A DNA stretch of 64,000 bases from Blastomyces gilchristii SLH14081 (lineage: Eukaryota; Ascomycota; Eurotiomycetes; Onygenales; Ajellomycetaceae). The DNA lies in the NCBI RefSeq assembly GCF_000003855.2, contig NW_003101678.1, positions 1,530,470 through 1,594,469 of the forward strand, given 5' to 3'. The notes under the pieces were generated by a model, which was not told the DNA's origin, did not search any database, and saw only the letters and a list, made by a program, of their open reading frames with translations. Positions 10,311 to 23,691 of the stretch are shown piece after piece (within the stretch, counting starts at the first letter, position 1; the number at the start of each line of letters is the position of its first letter). The position numbers and the translations under genes are program-made.

Positions 10311-13300
10311 ATGGCGACAGCACATTCTGGGCGCCAGGGCAAGCCTGCCAAGCTCTTAAAGAAGGGCACAGCTACGACAAAATCCCACCGATTCGAGTCT
10401 TTCTCCCAGCGCGTCGCCAAATTAAAAATCGATCCTATCCATCGTGTGCGACGGGCCAGCGTTGGCGATGACAGCGACTCTGAGTCCGATTCGTACTTCA
10501 GGGCCTCCCTGGAGCACTGGGTGGAACTTAACCTGTCAGAAAACTTCACTCAGTTCTCCCAGCGAGTTAATCGGCTTTGCGAAAGCTTACCGCAGATTCT
10601 GCATCATGAAGATCGAATAATGGGATTATTGGCCGAGTATATCGGGAAAAGAGATGAGTTGAGCATGGAACCGCTGCTGAGTCTTGTAGCTCAGTTTGCA
10701 CGAGACTTGGGCCAGCGATTCGAAAGACACTTTGCGTCGACCGTCACGTTGGTGGCCTCCGTCGCAGCCACACATCCAAATATCGAGGTTATAGAATGGA
10801 GTTTTACATGTCTGGCATGGATTTTCAAGTTCCTGTCCCGCCTCCTTGTTCCGGACTTACGCCAACTACTCGGGATAATGTCCCCGTACCTTGGGAAGGA
10901 AAAGCAAAAACACTTTGTGACAAGATTTGCTGCGGAGTCGATGTCCTTCCTGGTTCGGAAGGCCGCGCTTGTCTACTACAAAAATAAGGCGCCACTCGAC
11001 AGAGCCGTTACGTTTCTTTTTGAGGATCTCGCCAGCACTGATGGGGAACGTCAGATTTCAATGTACCAACAAGGCCTTATGTCAATGTTTTCTGATGCGA
11101 TTAAAGGAGTGAATGGTGGTATCCATTCGAATGGAGCTGACATCATACGTTGCCTAATCAGTGCCGCCGCTGTGAAAGATGAAGCCCAAAGCGCCCTCGC
11201 AGAGCAGGTTCTTAGTGGGGTTGTAATTAATTTGGTTCATCACACATCCTCAAACACCTTTGGTTCGGTGCTTGATGTGATCTGTGATCACATTGGATCC
11301 GCTAAACCGAATGGTAACATTGCAGCGACGAAGATTGACATCCGCTTGATTTTTGTTGCCGTAACCGCGCGCAAGGGTTCTAGAGTTAGCAACTGGAAAA
11401 GAGTACATCAAACTCTCATGACCCTTCTTGGTCGCATCGCTAAATCGCCCAATATCCCGGCGGATTCAGTTCAACTCCTTTTAGCTTCCGTGGTGACTGC
11501 CGTGCATACGTCCCCGATGGACGAATTGCTGTCGTTTATGCGTCCTATTATGGAGTTAATTAGCGGCGACCGATTGCGGGACTACTTCCTCCCGTTTTGC
11601 TCGTTATTCTCTACTTTCGGGACCGATCGATTTCAAAGCGTTGTACTCCCATACTTTCAGCGGTAAGTGACTCGTGAATCAAAATATCATTTCGATACAT
11701 CTTATGACATTTTGGCTTTAGGTTCATTACTTCGTTCTGGAAGGATTACGAATCTGGACTTTGCCAGATATTACCCAAACTTCATGCCGCCCATTTCGTC
11801 ACGTCTCAACCTAACAGGCCCGGATCTTTAAATTGCCCTGGTGGCTGGAAGGAGGCTATCGTGGAAAGATTCAGCAAACTCGATCCCACAGCCGAGGATA
11901 TCGCTTTCCTACATTCCTATACCAAACTCCATGAGGCTATATCACTCACTTCCGAGCCCTCGATTCTTCCACAGCTAACCCACTGCCTCCACGATCGGTT
12001 AAAGATTGCTATGGCACTCTCCCCCAACGTTGGAGAGGGCCAGGTCACATTTGCCCGAGGCCAAGGGTTTTTGGCTTACGTCCGCCTTGCTACGGAACTA
12101 GGCTCACTTGATTTAGGTCTTTGGAGTATGATAGTGTCCAACGGCCCTGAGTGCTCAAATTGTCCGGTTTTCCTTGAAGCAACCTTGGCTTATTTGTCTG
12201 CTTGTACCAAATACGAGCAGGTCCCGGACGCAGACCTTGAACCATTTGCTACAACTCTGATTAATAACCTTTCTGGCCCATCGCACGACATCAGACAATT
12301 GTCACTCAAGATTCTCCAAGTTTTATTGTCCAGGGTGAACGATAGCGACAGTACTTGCATAGAAATAGCGATCGAAATCGAACAGAGCGAGCTTACTCTG
12401 CATGCATCAAGGGCTCTATCCATGCAGGTACGCAAACTTGCGATTGCATACCCAACGGTGTGTTCCAAAAAGTGGTTGGATCGAATTATTCCAAATTTCT
12501 GTTTTGGTTTGCTATCTAAACGGCTCGCGTCGCTGTGGGATGACGCATGTGAGGCAATCAAGGCAATTTGCGAGGTTCCAAATGGAGAAAGCATTGTTAC
12601 GGAGCTCGCCATGCGCGGGCTACAAGAGCCTAGTCCGCTTGGAACCAATGCAAATACCCCCGAAGAAGAATCCGCTGAATCGCATATTTCGTCGGAATTC
12701 GAATGCTTTAACGTTTCAAATGTCGAGAAAACTATGTGTGCGACTTTCGCTGACTCCCGCAACTCTAATTCGTTGCTCGCAGAAGATTTCAAGCGTGCTC
12801 ATGTTACGGAACCTCAACGTTCTACTTCTAGTCGAACACAGGCCCTCAAGGTCCTGGGATCTGTACCTCAAGTGGCGGAGAAACGATCTCGGCAATTTGT
12901 TCCTCTATTCCTGATATGGGCAGCTCATGATGATGACATCCCTACCGCCAACGAATCCAAGCCTTCTGGTACAAGTGGCACAGATGATAGTTCTGTTTCT
13001 TCCTGGAATCTGCGTGACCGGAAAGCTATGCTGGACATCTTCGGAAAATTCGTCAACCCCAAAGTTTTATACAAAGCAGCAGAGGTCCATGAAGCTTTGC
13101 TTGGCCTTCTCGGTAATGGAGATACTGAAATTCAAAAATCTGCACTGAAGGCTATTTTCACATGGAAGTCACCTGCAATTCAACCTTACGAGACGAACAT
13201 TTTGAATATTGTGGATGATGCGAGATTCCGAGATGAACTATCAGTGTTCTTAAATGCTGGCCAGGAGGCTAGTACGATTAAGGAAAATCATCGTGCTGAG

Positions 13301-16300
13301 CTATTCCCTGTTCTGCTGAGACTTCTATATGGCAAGATTGTCGCCCGTGGGGGCTCTAGGGGTGGACAGGGGACCCAAGAGGCACGCAGAAAGACCATTT
13401 TAAGAACAATATCCCAACTCTCTGAAAGCGACTTTGGTCACTTCGTTCAAATAGCGTTTGGTCCCCTGAGCGATATTCGCGTCCTCGAAACCGACCCTGG
13501 ACATGGCCAGTGCCTCAATCAGGAGGTGATGGGTGTTAGAAAGCAATATGGCCTTCTGAAGATGGTGGAAACTATGTTCGAAACCCTGAAAACCAAGATG
13601 TCACCTTTCGTTGACCGCTCCATGAACGTAGTTCTATACTGTCTTGTCAGAGCTTGCAGGCAGTTGAACGATGCCAGTTCAGAAGAGAATCATTCGTCTC
13701 TCATCCGCAATACTCGGCAGACAGGTGTCCATTGTCTCGATCTGATATTTTCTGTTTCGCCCGATTATGATTGGACTCCATATATACCCCTGATTTTAAA
13801 CGAGATCATCAGCCCAAGATTAGGAAATTTCGCCGTGGAAACAGCGCAAAGTGTGTCCGGCCTTCTTCATCTGTTCCACACCTGGGCGTCCAGCCCCAAG
13901 TCAGCTCTCTACTTCCTGCATGCTGACCAACAGGTCATTCAACGAATTGTTGACTGCCTTGGCGTTGAATCTGCTCGCGAAGACGTCAAGATATTTGTTC
14001 TGAATGAAATTCTTAACAACCTCGTCAGTCGCGCGAATGGCGAGACAGACGACCCAGAGAATTTGCCAGATGCCGCAACAACAGATCTAATCCGGTCTAA
14101 AGTGCTGGCACCCAATGTTGAATACATATTGACACATGTCGAATCCCTGCTCAGGAATCAATCTACGCGGCAACTTACGATGGCTGCAATTGAGACCCTA
14201 TCTAAACTCGCGCCGTTTGTCCAGTCATCGCAAGAAACCACGAAACTAATTAGTACGGCTACATTTCTCCTTAACGAACCTGCAGATCGAGTACCCCCCA
14301 AAGCCAAAAGCGGACTTCTGCGTGTTATGCATCATTTCCTCCCCCTATATGATCCACGCCAAAATGTGGACCTCAACCAGCGAATCTTTGAAGTAATTTC
14401 CTCCCTATTCGATTACTTCAAAGATAACCCGAACCGTGCTATGCTCTCATCCGTGTTGTCTGCATTTGCAAACCACGAAGTGGACCTAAAAGGTGTTGCC
14501 GAATTATGTGCAGACCTCAACGCTATATCAGAGAAAAATCTTGATGAATTAGATTTCGACCGACGGCTTAGGGCATTTAACACAATAAACGAACAGAAGT
14601 ACAAGGAGTTCACAGCTAGGCAATGGCGCCCGCTGTTATTCAATCTTCTATACCATGTTAAAGACGAGGAGGAACTTGCAATTCGATCAAGTTCATCATT
14701 TGGACTGAAAAGGTTTATCGAGAGCGTGGGTTCAAAACCAGAGGGTGATAGCGAAGACTACTCATTTTTGCTCGAGAAAGCTTTGTTGCCTGCGTTGAGG
14801 AACGGAGCAAAACACCCTGCCGAGACAGTTCGGGCCGAGTTCGTCTCTGTCTTGGGTTATTTCATAACGCATAACCCGAACCATCGGGCCGTGACCGACA
14901 TGGTGGACTTACTAGCAGGTGGGGATGAAGAGGCATCGTTTTTCAATAATATTCTCCATATTCAACAACATCGTCGTCTTCGTGCCTTGCGGCGACTGGC
15001 TACTGAGGCTAGACAAGGAAAGTTTGAGTCATCAAATATTAGCTCCTTTTTCTTACCTCTTATTGAACATTATGTGTTTGATCAGGCAGAAGACGATAGT
15101 GCCCATAACCTGGCCGCGGAGACAGTTACAGCTATTGGGGTGCTGTCTGAAGGGCTGGAGTGGAGCCAGTTTAGAGCGATATTCCGCCGATACAAGGGAT
15201 ATGTACGAAGTCGCCCTGGGATGGAAAAGAACGTTATACGTCTTCTAGGACAGATGACCGATGGCTTGTCTCGAGCAATGAGTATTGATAAAGAAGAACA
15301 GCCGGTTGCTGGGGATGGAGAAATGGAAGGAATTGAGAAAGAGTCTACGATTAAAAGCACGCTCTCGAAGACTTTGCCTGCGGAGGCTCGCATCGGGACA
15401 GAACTGAAAACCAACTTCATCCCTTTCTTATCCGAGTTTGTACACCAGAAGGATGAATCCGAAGTTCATCTCCGTGTCCCAGTCGCAGTCATAACTGTTA
15501 AGTTACTCAAACTTCTTCCTAAGGATGAAATGGCACTTCTTCTCCCATCGGTACTGCTAGACCTATCGAACGTTCTTAGAAGTCGGTCTCAGGATGCTAG
15601 GGATATGGCCAGAAAAACACTCGCTGATGTCGCGCTTATTCTTGGACCTTCTTACTTTGGATATATTCTGAGAGAATTGCGGAGCACGTTAACAAGAGGA
15701 TACCAACTCCATGTGCTGTCCTTTACAGTCCATTCGATTCTTGTAGCCACCAGCGACCATTTCGAGCCTGGTGACCTCGATCACAGTCTCGACGCACTAG
15801 CAGCCGTGGTGATGGATGATATTTTCGGCACCGTCGGCCAAGAGAAGGACGCCGAGGAGTACGTGAGCAAAATGAAGGAGGTAAAGAGTAACAAAAGCTA
15901 TGATTCAATGGAGCTACTCGCGAAAATATCGACAATCCGCCATCTCTCGGCTCTTATTAACCCAGTGCAAGCGCTTTTGCGAGAGAAACTTACGGCTACC
16001 ATCATCAGAAAAGTCGACGAACTGCTTAGACGGATCGGTGTCGGCCTGCTGCGGAATCCTGGAGCTGAAAGCCGTGATCTTTTGGTTTTCTGCTACGAGG
16101 TGATAAAGGAGTCATACAAAGCAGACACACCACAAATTGAAACACAGGAGCAAGGTAACAGGGCCCGTTTCATCGTCAATTTGCTTAACCCGAGGAACCG
16201 TATGAATCGAGGAAGCACATCTTCCTATTCCTACAAGCTTTCTCGCTTCGGACTTGATGTTCTCCGCTCCGTGCTAAATAAGTACCAATCTCTCATGACA

Positions 16301-18229
16301 GCCGCCAACGTTGCAGGGTTCCTTCCCATTATTGGAGATGCATTGCTACAGAGCTATGAGGAGGTCAAACTGTCTGCCATTAGACTCATATCCACGATCA
16401 TCAAAGTCCCACTTTCCGAGCTCGATAGAAACTCTGATGTATATCTAATGGAAGCTATTAAGTTGGTCAAAGAAGCTCCGAACACAAATACCGAAGCTGC
16501 CCAAGCTGCCTTGAAGCTCATCGCTTCCATCCTACGCGAGCGTAAGAGTACAAAGCTCAAGGACTCCCACCTGGGCTATTTGTTGAAACGAATAGCTGCT
16601 GACATCGAGGAGCCTGACCGTCAAGGAGTGGCTTTCAATTTCATTCGGGCAGTGATGTCTCGCAAATTTATTGTTCCCGAGATGTACGAGCTTGTCGATA
16701 ATGTTGCTGCGATGATGGTAACAAACCACACAAGAAGTGCTCGCGATCTCGCAAGAGGTGTCTTTATACACTTTATGATTGAATACCCTCAAGCTAAAAG
16801 CAGGTGGACGAAGCAACTTGGATTCCTCGCCAAAAACCTTGACTATCAACATAAAGAAGGCCGTCAGTCCGTTATGGAAGCAGTTCATCTTCTTCTCTCC
16901 AAGACCAATGGCGACCCTGCTCAGGATATTGTGGGTAACTTTTTTGTGCCAGTGGTAATGGTAATGTCTAATGATGAGGCAGTTGAATGTCGAGAGATGG
17001 CTGGTGTTCTTCTTAATGATCTCTTCAGCCGTGCTGATTCAGAGCAGCTAAAGTCTATGCTCTCTCCTCTTCGCTCCTGGTTGGAGCAATCCCAAAACAC
17101 ACTGCTCACTGCCACTGGGTTACAAGCGATCAGGATATTCTTTGAGTCGCATAGGAACAATAAAGAAGGCGAAATGCGTTTTGTTACGGATTTATTGCCT
17201 CGAATCCTTGGCCCCGCAGTGGAGAACTGCGAAGGGGAAGAGTGGGAAGTCCTCTACCATTCGCTACAGCTCTTTACAAAACTATGCCAGCTCTATCCAG
17301 CGGTTGCCATGTCCGAGGATTGCGAGAACATCTGGCGCTATGTTTGCGAAAGCCTCTTCTATCCACACGCGTGGATCAAGTCATGCGCAGCAAATTTAAT
17401 TGGAATATGGCTTGCAGACGAAGCGAAAGGAAATGCCGTTACTGGTTATGGCTCTGTCCCACTCATCGGCGCATCTGGTCTTAAGCTCGAAGGCTGCATG
17501 ATGTTAGATATTACGCGAGCCAGTCTGCTATGTCTGAAATCAACCACTATTTCCGAAGATCTCGCAACTCAGACAATCCGGAATCTGGTGTTCTTAGGAC
17601 GCTGCTTCAGCCAGAATAACCTTGCGTTTTCGAAGAAGGCTGAGGAGCTGGCTGGTGATTTCAGCGACGACAGCGACGATGAAGACAACATTGACCCAGC
17701 TACGGTGAATTCCGCAAAGCAAAACAAGCCAGCAATTGAATATATTTTCGAACGAGCTGCTGCCATCCTTCGACGAGAGCCTCGAACCACCCGTGCAGAC
17801 TCTTTAATCAATAAAACGGCTTGCATGAAACTTCTCGCAGCTCTCTGCACTCATCTTGACGTCGCTCAAATTACTCCGTCCCTCCAGACAATCCTTCTTC
17901 CGTTAATACATCTAACCGACCCATCGATCCCTGCGCCTCGCTCCCTCGATGAGCAGTTCCAGGCTACTTACAAAGCCCTTGTTAGCAGCAGCCAGGAGAT
18001 CCTCGATTTGTTACAGAAGAAGTTAGGTACGACTGATTTCGTGACGCAAATGGCGGCGGTTCGTGAGAGTGTCAAGTCAAGACGGGAGGGTAGAAGAGTT
18101 AAGAGGCGCATCGAAGCTGTTGCTGATCCTGAGAAGTTCGGCAGAGAAAAGAAGAGGAAGAATGACCGGAAGCGAGAGAAGAGGAAGGAAAAGGGCGCAG
18201 AATATCAAGATCGGAGACGTGGCTGGTGA
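10311..18229 (+). CDS. UTP20: UTP20, U3 snoRNP/90S pre-ribosome component
   Basis: Exons 10311-11662 and 11722-18229 (intron donor GTAAGT, acceptor TTTAG) give 2,619 aa, in the range of yeast and human Utp20. I start at the internal ATG at 10311 (MATAHSGRQGK...) because the 26 codons upstream look like leader sequence. The N-terminus is basic (KLLKKGTATTKSHRFESFSQRV), as in the family. Almost the whole protein is alpha-helical HEAT/ARM-like repeat (DRIM-type). It ends in a strongly basic lysine/arginine tail from about residue 2575 (REKKRKNDRKREKRK), a probable nucleolar targeting and RNA contact. Utp20 is a scaffold of the small-subunit processome needed for 18S rRNA maturation in the nucleolus. 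No frameshift was found across 7.9 kb. Confidence 0.95.
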
Positions 18230-18594
18230 ATTATTTTCTTCGTGTTTACGATAACTTTAGTATATTGCATTTTTATCCGTTTTCTTTTTTGTGGCACTTG
18301 GGAAGTATGTGTGATGTTTGGGATAATATAGGCTAAAAAACTGGTCTGAAATTTTATCAGGTGACAAGACGAAGCGGCGTTTTATATCCCAATTATTCGT
18401 GTGCAATGTATTGTTATATAGTACATACATAGTCGAACGTGTCTAGAGAAGTCGTCAGCAGGAAATTCTAGCCCTGGTATCATATATCAAAACATCCAAC
18501 CAACGCCATAGTATGAAAAGAACCCGCACCCTCTGTAAATATAAATATTCATAGCCTATATAATGACACCCTAAAGGGGAAGTCAAGGTTGGTG
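18230..18594. other. Convergent 3' flanks of UTP20 and ZIM17
   Basis: 365 nt between two converging stop codons, AT-rich with TATA-like runs near 18415-18430. This is the expected space for two 3' UTRs and poly(A) sites. Nothing else is visible. Confidence 0.5.
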
Positions 18595-19293
18595 CTATCT
18601 ATGTCCCGGTTGCTTGATTTCATCCGGCTCTTGCTTCTGCTCCTGAGTCCGTTCCTGCCCCTGTGCAACACCGGCATTGTCTTGTTGCTGAGCCGTCTGG
18701 CCGGTCTGCCCCTGTACGTCACTCGCAGGGCCGCTTGCAACAGCCCTTACGGTGCCGTCTTCCCACCACTCCATATCACCGTCCAGCTTCCCCTTCAAAA
18801 GCGTCTGTCCGTGCTCCGACAAGATATCCTCTAGCGTAGACTTTTTATCCATGAAGATGTTCAGATGGTCGCTGATGACATGTCGATTCTTGCAACCTGG
18901 GCAAGAAATAAGCACTGTGCCTTTATAGTAACCGTGTTGCGAGATACGATGTGATGAGCGGTGGCCGCATGGCTTGCAAGTGAATGTAATTTGAAACGCG
19001 CGCTCTTCTGCGCGGCGTCGGGCATTCTGCGCGGCATCTTCGGGGGTCGCAGGTTTGCTATCTGTGAGAGGCTTTGGAGGTCTAGTGGATGTTGTGTTGT
19101 ATCTGCAAAATTGTGAGGAGAGGAGCGGCGGAGGATTTGGGCGGCATGCAGGAAGTCGGGATGCAGTGAATGGACGTATCCGGGATGATATGAAAGATTG
19201 AGTTCTAGATGACTGTGAAGTGAGAGAACTATGATTTGCGCGAGTTGCCAAGATTTGAACCAGTCGTCGAGAGGAAGCCATGATTTGTGACAA
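18595..19293 (-). CDS. Zim17/Hep1/Tim15-type DNL zinc-finger protein of mitochondria
   Basis: A single-exon 232-aa protein. The N-terminus (first about 45 residues) is rich in Arg/Ser and lacks acidic residues, typical of a mitochondrial presequence. The zinc ribbon has Cys106-x2-Cys109 and Cys131-x2-Cys134, followed by the DNL-type signature SDHLNIF (141-147). The C-terminal tail is Gln/Glu-rich and low in complexity. Zim17/Hep1 keeps mitochondrial Hsp70 (Ssc1) from aggregating and supports protein import and Fe-S assembly in the matrix. A second in-frame ATG at 19281 (MASSRR) is an equally likely start. The gene is divergent from CUL3. Confidence 0.9.
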   Translation of the reverse strand: MSQIMASSRRLVQILATRANHSSLTSQSSRTQSFISSRIRPFTASRLPACRPNPPPLLSSQFCRYNTTSTRPPKPLTDSKPATPEDAAQNARRRAEERAFQITFTCKPCGHRSSHRISQHGYYKGTVLISCPGCKNRHVISDHLNIFMDKKSTLEDILSEHGQTLLKGKLDGDMEWWEDGTVRAVASGPASDVQGQTGQTAQQQDNAGVAQGQERTQEQKQEPDEIKQPGHR

Positions 19294-19809
19294 GGGATAG
19301 ACCGAACGAATTATTAATTATTGCGTCGTCTTCGTATGCTGAAGGGGGTTTGGTTATACAACTTTCGTTCCGCAGTCCGAAGTACTTTTTTTTTTTTTTT
19401 TTTTTCTCTTTGGAATGACATAATTGGATTCACGTGGTTCTCGGATAAATAATATTCCTGTCATCTGGACCGGAAATATATTGTTCCGGCGCGCCAGTGA
19501 TATAGTTCGAGGCAGCAACAAATGTGTTACGCCCAAGCAACAATTCCACCAGCTCCCCGTTGCCGCTATAGAGGGAAGAGGGTGAATTCTATATGTTTTT
19601 CAATGCTATTGGGCTATGGAGAACCGATATTCAACTTGTTTTCAAATTAATTGTTGTAGTTGGAGCTGGCTACATACCCTCCTGGCGTCTTCCGCTCTCC
19701 CCCGCCAAGTTCACAGTTGTCTTCATCCCAGCGGCTCACTCTGTTTCTTCAGCTTCAAGGGTGATTTTATTTCTCACTAGGAATGATACTTTGCCATTTT
19801 AAGTGAACA
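19294..19809. promoter_or_regulatory. Divergent promoter between ZIM17 and CUL3
   Basis: 516 nt containing a T20-type homopolymer at about 19387-19406, on the ZIM17 side. Such poly(dA:dT) tracts commonly exclude nucleosomes in fungal promoters. A short ORF at 19593-19802 shows no features of a gene. Confidence 0.45.
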
Positions 19810-22648
19810 ATGGCGATGAAACCGAAAAATAAGATTCGCGTTCCGCGACGGGTATGTTTTCTCATCCGACCCCCGCACGACCTCCGTTCCCTCCCCGCTT
19901 TTCACCAGCCCAAGCGCAATATTTTCTCCATGGAATCAAACACGCTATCGGGGCATTTGAGTTGACTTTTATTATTTAAATTAGAGCATGGCCGCGCGAG
20001 ACGGCTCCGCTGATTTCGATACCTCGTGGGCTTTACTGGCTGCCTCGCTTCAAGAAATCCATACAAAAAACGCCTCGAACCTATCATTCGAAGAATTGTA
20101 CCGGAACGCATACAAACTCGTTCTTATTAAAAAAGGTCCAGACCTTTACGATCGCGTAGTTGAACTAGAAAGGAACTGGCTTCAAAATGAGGTGCTAAGA
20201 AAAGTCACCGCAATTATTTCCCCATCACTTGCACTGGAGGGAGACGCGGTGGACACCCTGGATCAAGCCAACGAGAGAAGGGTAGCTGGCGAACGTTTTT
20301 TGTTGAAACTGAAAGAAGTATGGGAACATCACCAGCTTTGCATGGGCATGATCACAGATGTACTTATGTACATGGTAAGACTCTCACTTTGTTCTCTAGT
20401 TCCGAGGCTGCTACTTGTATGTACTAACACATCTCCAAAAAGGACAAAATAATCCTCCAGGATAAACTCCGACCATCGATTTATACCACTGCGATGTGCT
20501 TATTCCGCGATTACGTCTTGAGATCAGACATTGGAGAGGATAGACCAATAACAGTTGCTGATGTATTCGAAGCAACGGTGCTATTCATGATCCGGCTAGA
20601 ACGAGAAGGCAACATTATTGATCAAGCTTTAATACGGCATTGCATATACATGCTTGAAGGCCTCTATGAAACAGAAAAGGAAGAGGAATCTGGGAAGCTT
20701 TATTTTACCTCTTTTGAGCCCGCTTTTTTGGAATCGAGCCGGATTTTCTACCTCGGAGAAGGCCAGCGTCTCCTTGCTACAGCTGACGCCTCCACTTTCT
20801 GTAAGCGGGTAGCTGAAAGGCTACAAGAGGAGGAAGACCGCTGTCGATATACATTATCTCCTGCGACAGAGGACAAAATCAAACAGGTTATCGATGAAAA
20901 TCTGATTGAAAAACACATCGGAGATGTTATATCTCTGCCAGATAGCGGTGTCAAATACATGCTAGACAATGATCGATTAGACGATTTGAAAAATGTCTAC
21001 GAGTTAAACTCGAGGATTGACGGGAAAAAGAGGGCCCTAACATCCGCTGTACAGGCGCGGATCATCGAACTAGGGTCGGAGATCAATAATGCAGCCATTG
21101 AACTTCCTCAAGGCCCTCCACAAAGTCAAAACACGCCAGACCAGGCCCAAAATGGAGCGAAAGGCAAGGGAACTGATGACAAGGGCCCAGTCAATCTGCA
21201 GACTGCAGCTGCAATAAAATGGGTGAACGATGTTCTGCGGTTGAAGAACGTGTTTGATAAAGTTTTGGAGCAGGCTTTCAAGCAGGATCAAGCAATGCAG
21301 TCCTCCATAACAACAAGCTTTGCAGATTTCATCAATATAAACTCTCGAAATTCGGAGTACCTGTCACTTTTCTTCGATGAAAATTTGAAAAAGGGAATCC
21401 GAGGTAAAACAGAGGAGGAAATAGATGCACTGCTGGATAATGGAATCACTCTACTGAGGTATATCCGCGACAAAGATTGCTTCGAGAGCTACTATAAGAA
21501 ACACCTTTCCCGACGGCTCCTCATGAAGCGGTCCGCAAGCACAGAAGCAGAACGACAGATGATTGAAAAAATGAAGATGGAAGTCGGCAATACCTTTACG
21601 CAAAAATTAGAAGCCATGTTCAAGGATATGGAACTATCCAGCGGTCTCACGTCCAACTATGCGAACTACCTGTCACAGCAAGAAGACCAGAATACAAAAC
21701 GGATTGACCTCGAAATTAGTGTGCTTACAAGCACAATGTGGCCGATGGAAATGGTAACCAGCTCCAATAAAGACGGCACGCCTTCGATGCAATGCAATTA
21801 CCCAAAGCACATCGAACAGCTCAAACAAAGCTTCGAGCACTTTTACTTAGGACAACACAATGGGCGCAAACTTTCATGGCAGTCTGGCATGGGTACTGCC
21901 GATATTCGGGCTACTTTTTCGAGACCCAATGGAAAGGTTGTTCGCCACGACTTGAACGTTTCCACATACGCAATGGTTATTCTACTCCTATTCAATGATT
22001 TACCTGCGGACGAATCTCTCACATTCGAAGAAATCCAAGCCCGAACGAATATCCCAACCAACGAACTCTCGAGAAACCTGCAATCTCTTGCTGTGGCGCG
22101 GAAAACTCAAGTTTTAATGAAGGAACCTATGAGTAAAGACGTGAAGCCGACGGATCGATTCTCCTTCAATGAAAAATTCCATAGTCCGTATACCAAAATT
22201 AAAATAGGTGTCGTCAGCAGTGCAGGCAACAAGGTCGAAAACAAGGATGAGCGGCAAGAAACCGAAAAGAAAATGAACGAGGAGCGCGGTGGTAGCATCG
22301 AAGCTGCCATTGTACGGATTATGAAGTAAGTTTTTCTGCTCCCCCTCTGAATCCACGAGGTTGATTTGCTAGAGACCCTATCCACAATATCTACCCCAAC
22401 AATCTACTCCCAAAACCTCCAAAGCGTAAATAGAGAAACAACGCTAACTATAGATCTCCGAACCTATCAACAGACAAAGAAAAACGCTTTCTCACTCCCA
22501 ATTGATTGCGGAAGTAATCTCGCAACTCGTCTCCCGGTTCACCCCCGAAGTGAACATGGTCAAGAAGAGAATTGAGAGTCTAATAGACCGCGAATACATC
22601 GATCGGATTCCAGATTCCGAGCCCCCAGCTTATGTATATCACGCGTAG
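19810..22648 (+). CDS. CUL3: Cullin-3, scaffold of CRL3 ubiquitin ligases
   Basis: Four exons, 19810-19851, 19985-20374, 20443-22325 and 22474-22648, give 829 aa. Exon 1 encodes only 14 residues (MAMKPKNKIRVPRR). It matches the basic Cul3-specific N-terminal leader, which is why I prefer this start to the ATG at 19988. Cullin repeats fill residues about 20-400, with SFEELYRNAYKLV typical of Cul3. The cullin homology domain follows (FESYYKKHLSRRLL, then TFSRPNGKVVRHDLNVSTYAMVILLLFN). The C-terminal winged helix carries the neddylation site IVRIMKQRK. The acceptor lysine is Lys772, 57 residues from the end, as in the human protein, and its codon is split AA|A by the last intron. Introns have GTATGT, GTAAGA and GTAAGT donors, and intron 2 has TACTAAC as branch point. 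BTB proteins bind the N-terminus and Rbx1 the C-terminus. Confidence 0.95.
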
Positions 22649-23691
22649 ACAATACACTCACCCGCACACTCCCAGCGAAAGATGAGGACTACAACCTTTT
22701 CACGTAGTTTGATGATGACACTAGATGACCCCCTCTGCATTCCCCTCTTTTTCTGATTTCTGGGATCCTGAGAATCTTTTGCCATAGCCTACCCTACCTA
22801 CCAAGGACTAGGTAACCAGTTAGTGCTTCAAGCGGGTTTGTCTTCTTCCATAGGTTCACGATTTTCCCTTCCAGGCTCATGTTCTCAGCGACATATGCTC
22901 ATTTCCATTTCTTTTCTTCTCCGCCAAACTTTTGGGTTACATGGGGCTGGTATCATATGGGAAATTGGATGGTGCGAGCAATATTGATTTTTGTCTTTTA
23001 TATTTCTTCATATTTGTTCCTGAACGTGGTAATGAACTTACGGCATGCATGAGAAAGAATATTGAATAACCTCAGCCTGGACTTCATATTCAATGGATAT
23101 GTGCACTTTCCCTCCGCTTTAACGATCTCTAGTTTTACTGCTACCAACCCTCTGCCCGCGCTCCTCCCATCTTCGGTTTTTTATTTTATTTATTTTATTT
23201 TTTTAATACCTTTTCCGAATCGGAGTAAGTCCTCTCACTTTTTATTTCGACGTAAATGTTAATCGCCATGCCCACATTTCCCAATCATTCCACATACAAT
23301 TAATTCTCCTTCCTTGTCTATTCGGTTTTACTTTGCGAGCTGTAGACTAGAAATGTCCTCTTCAACACGATGGTAATGAATTTTTGTGAACGTGTCCATT
23401 AATCCCCTCATCTTCTTCCTATTTCCCATTCATAAAATCAACACCATCGCCAGGCAATGCAAATGAGAAACAATGGGACAAGTGAGGGCTGTAAGCCGAG
23501 TATAGAAGGTCAACAAAAATGGGAACCCATCCATCCAAGACCATAAAACGCCCTGTAAACGCCGTCCATATCTATATTTCACATCTAGTATTCTCTTTCT
23601 CTATATATATATAAAGACCCAAACCAGCTTGACAATACGCCTCACCATCCCAAAAAAAAAAAAAAAAAAAAAAAAAAAGAAGAAGCCAATA
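22649..23691. other. Convergent 3' region of CUL3 and SLD5
   Basis: About 1.04 kb, pyrimidine-rich. It includes a short (TA)n run near 23600-23612 and an A27 homopolymer at 23652-23678, just beyond the SLD5 stop. A 66-codon ORF at 23062-23262 is hydrophobic low-complexity sequence and is not supported. Confidence 0.5.
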
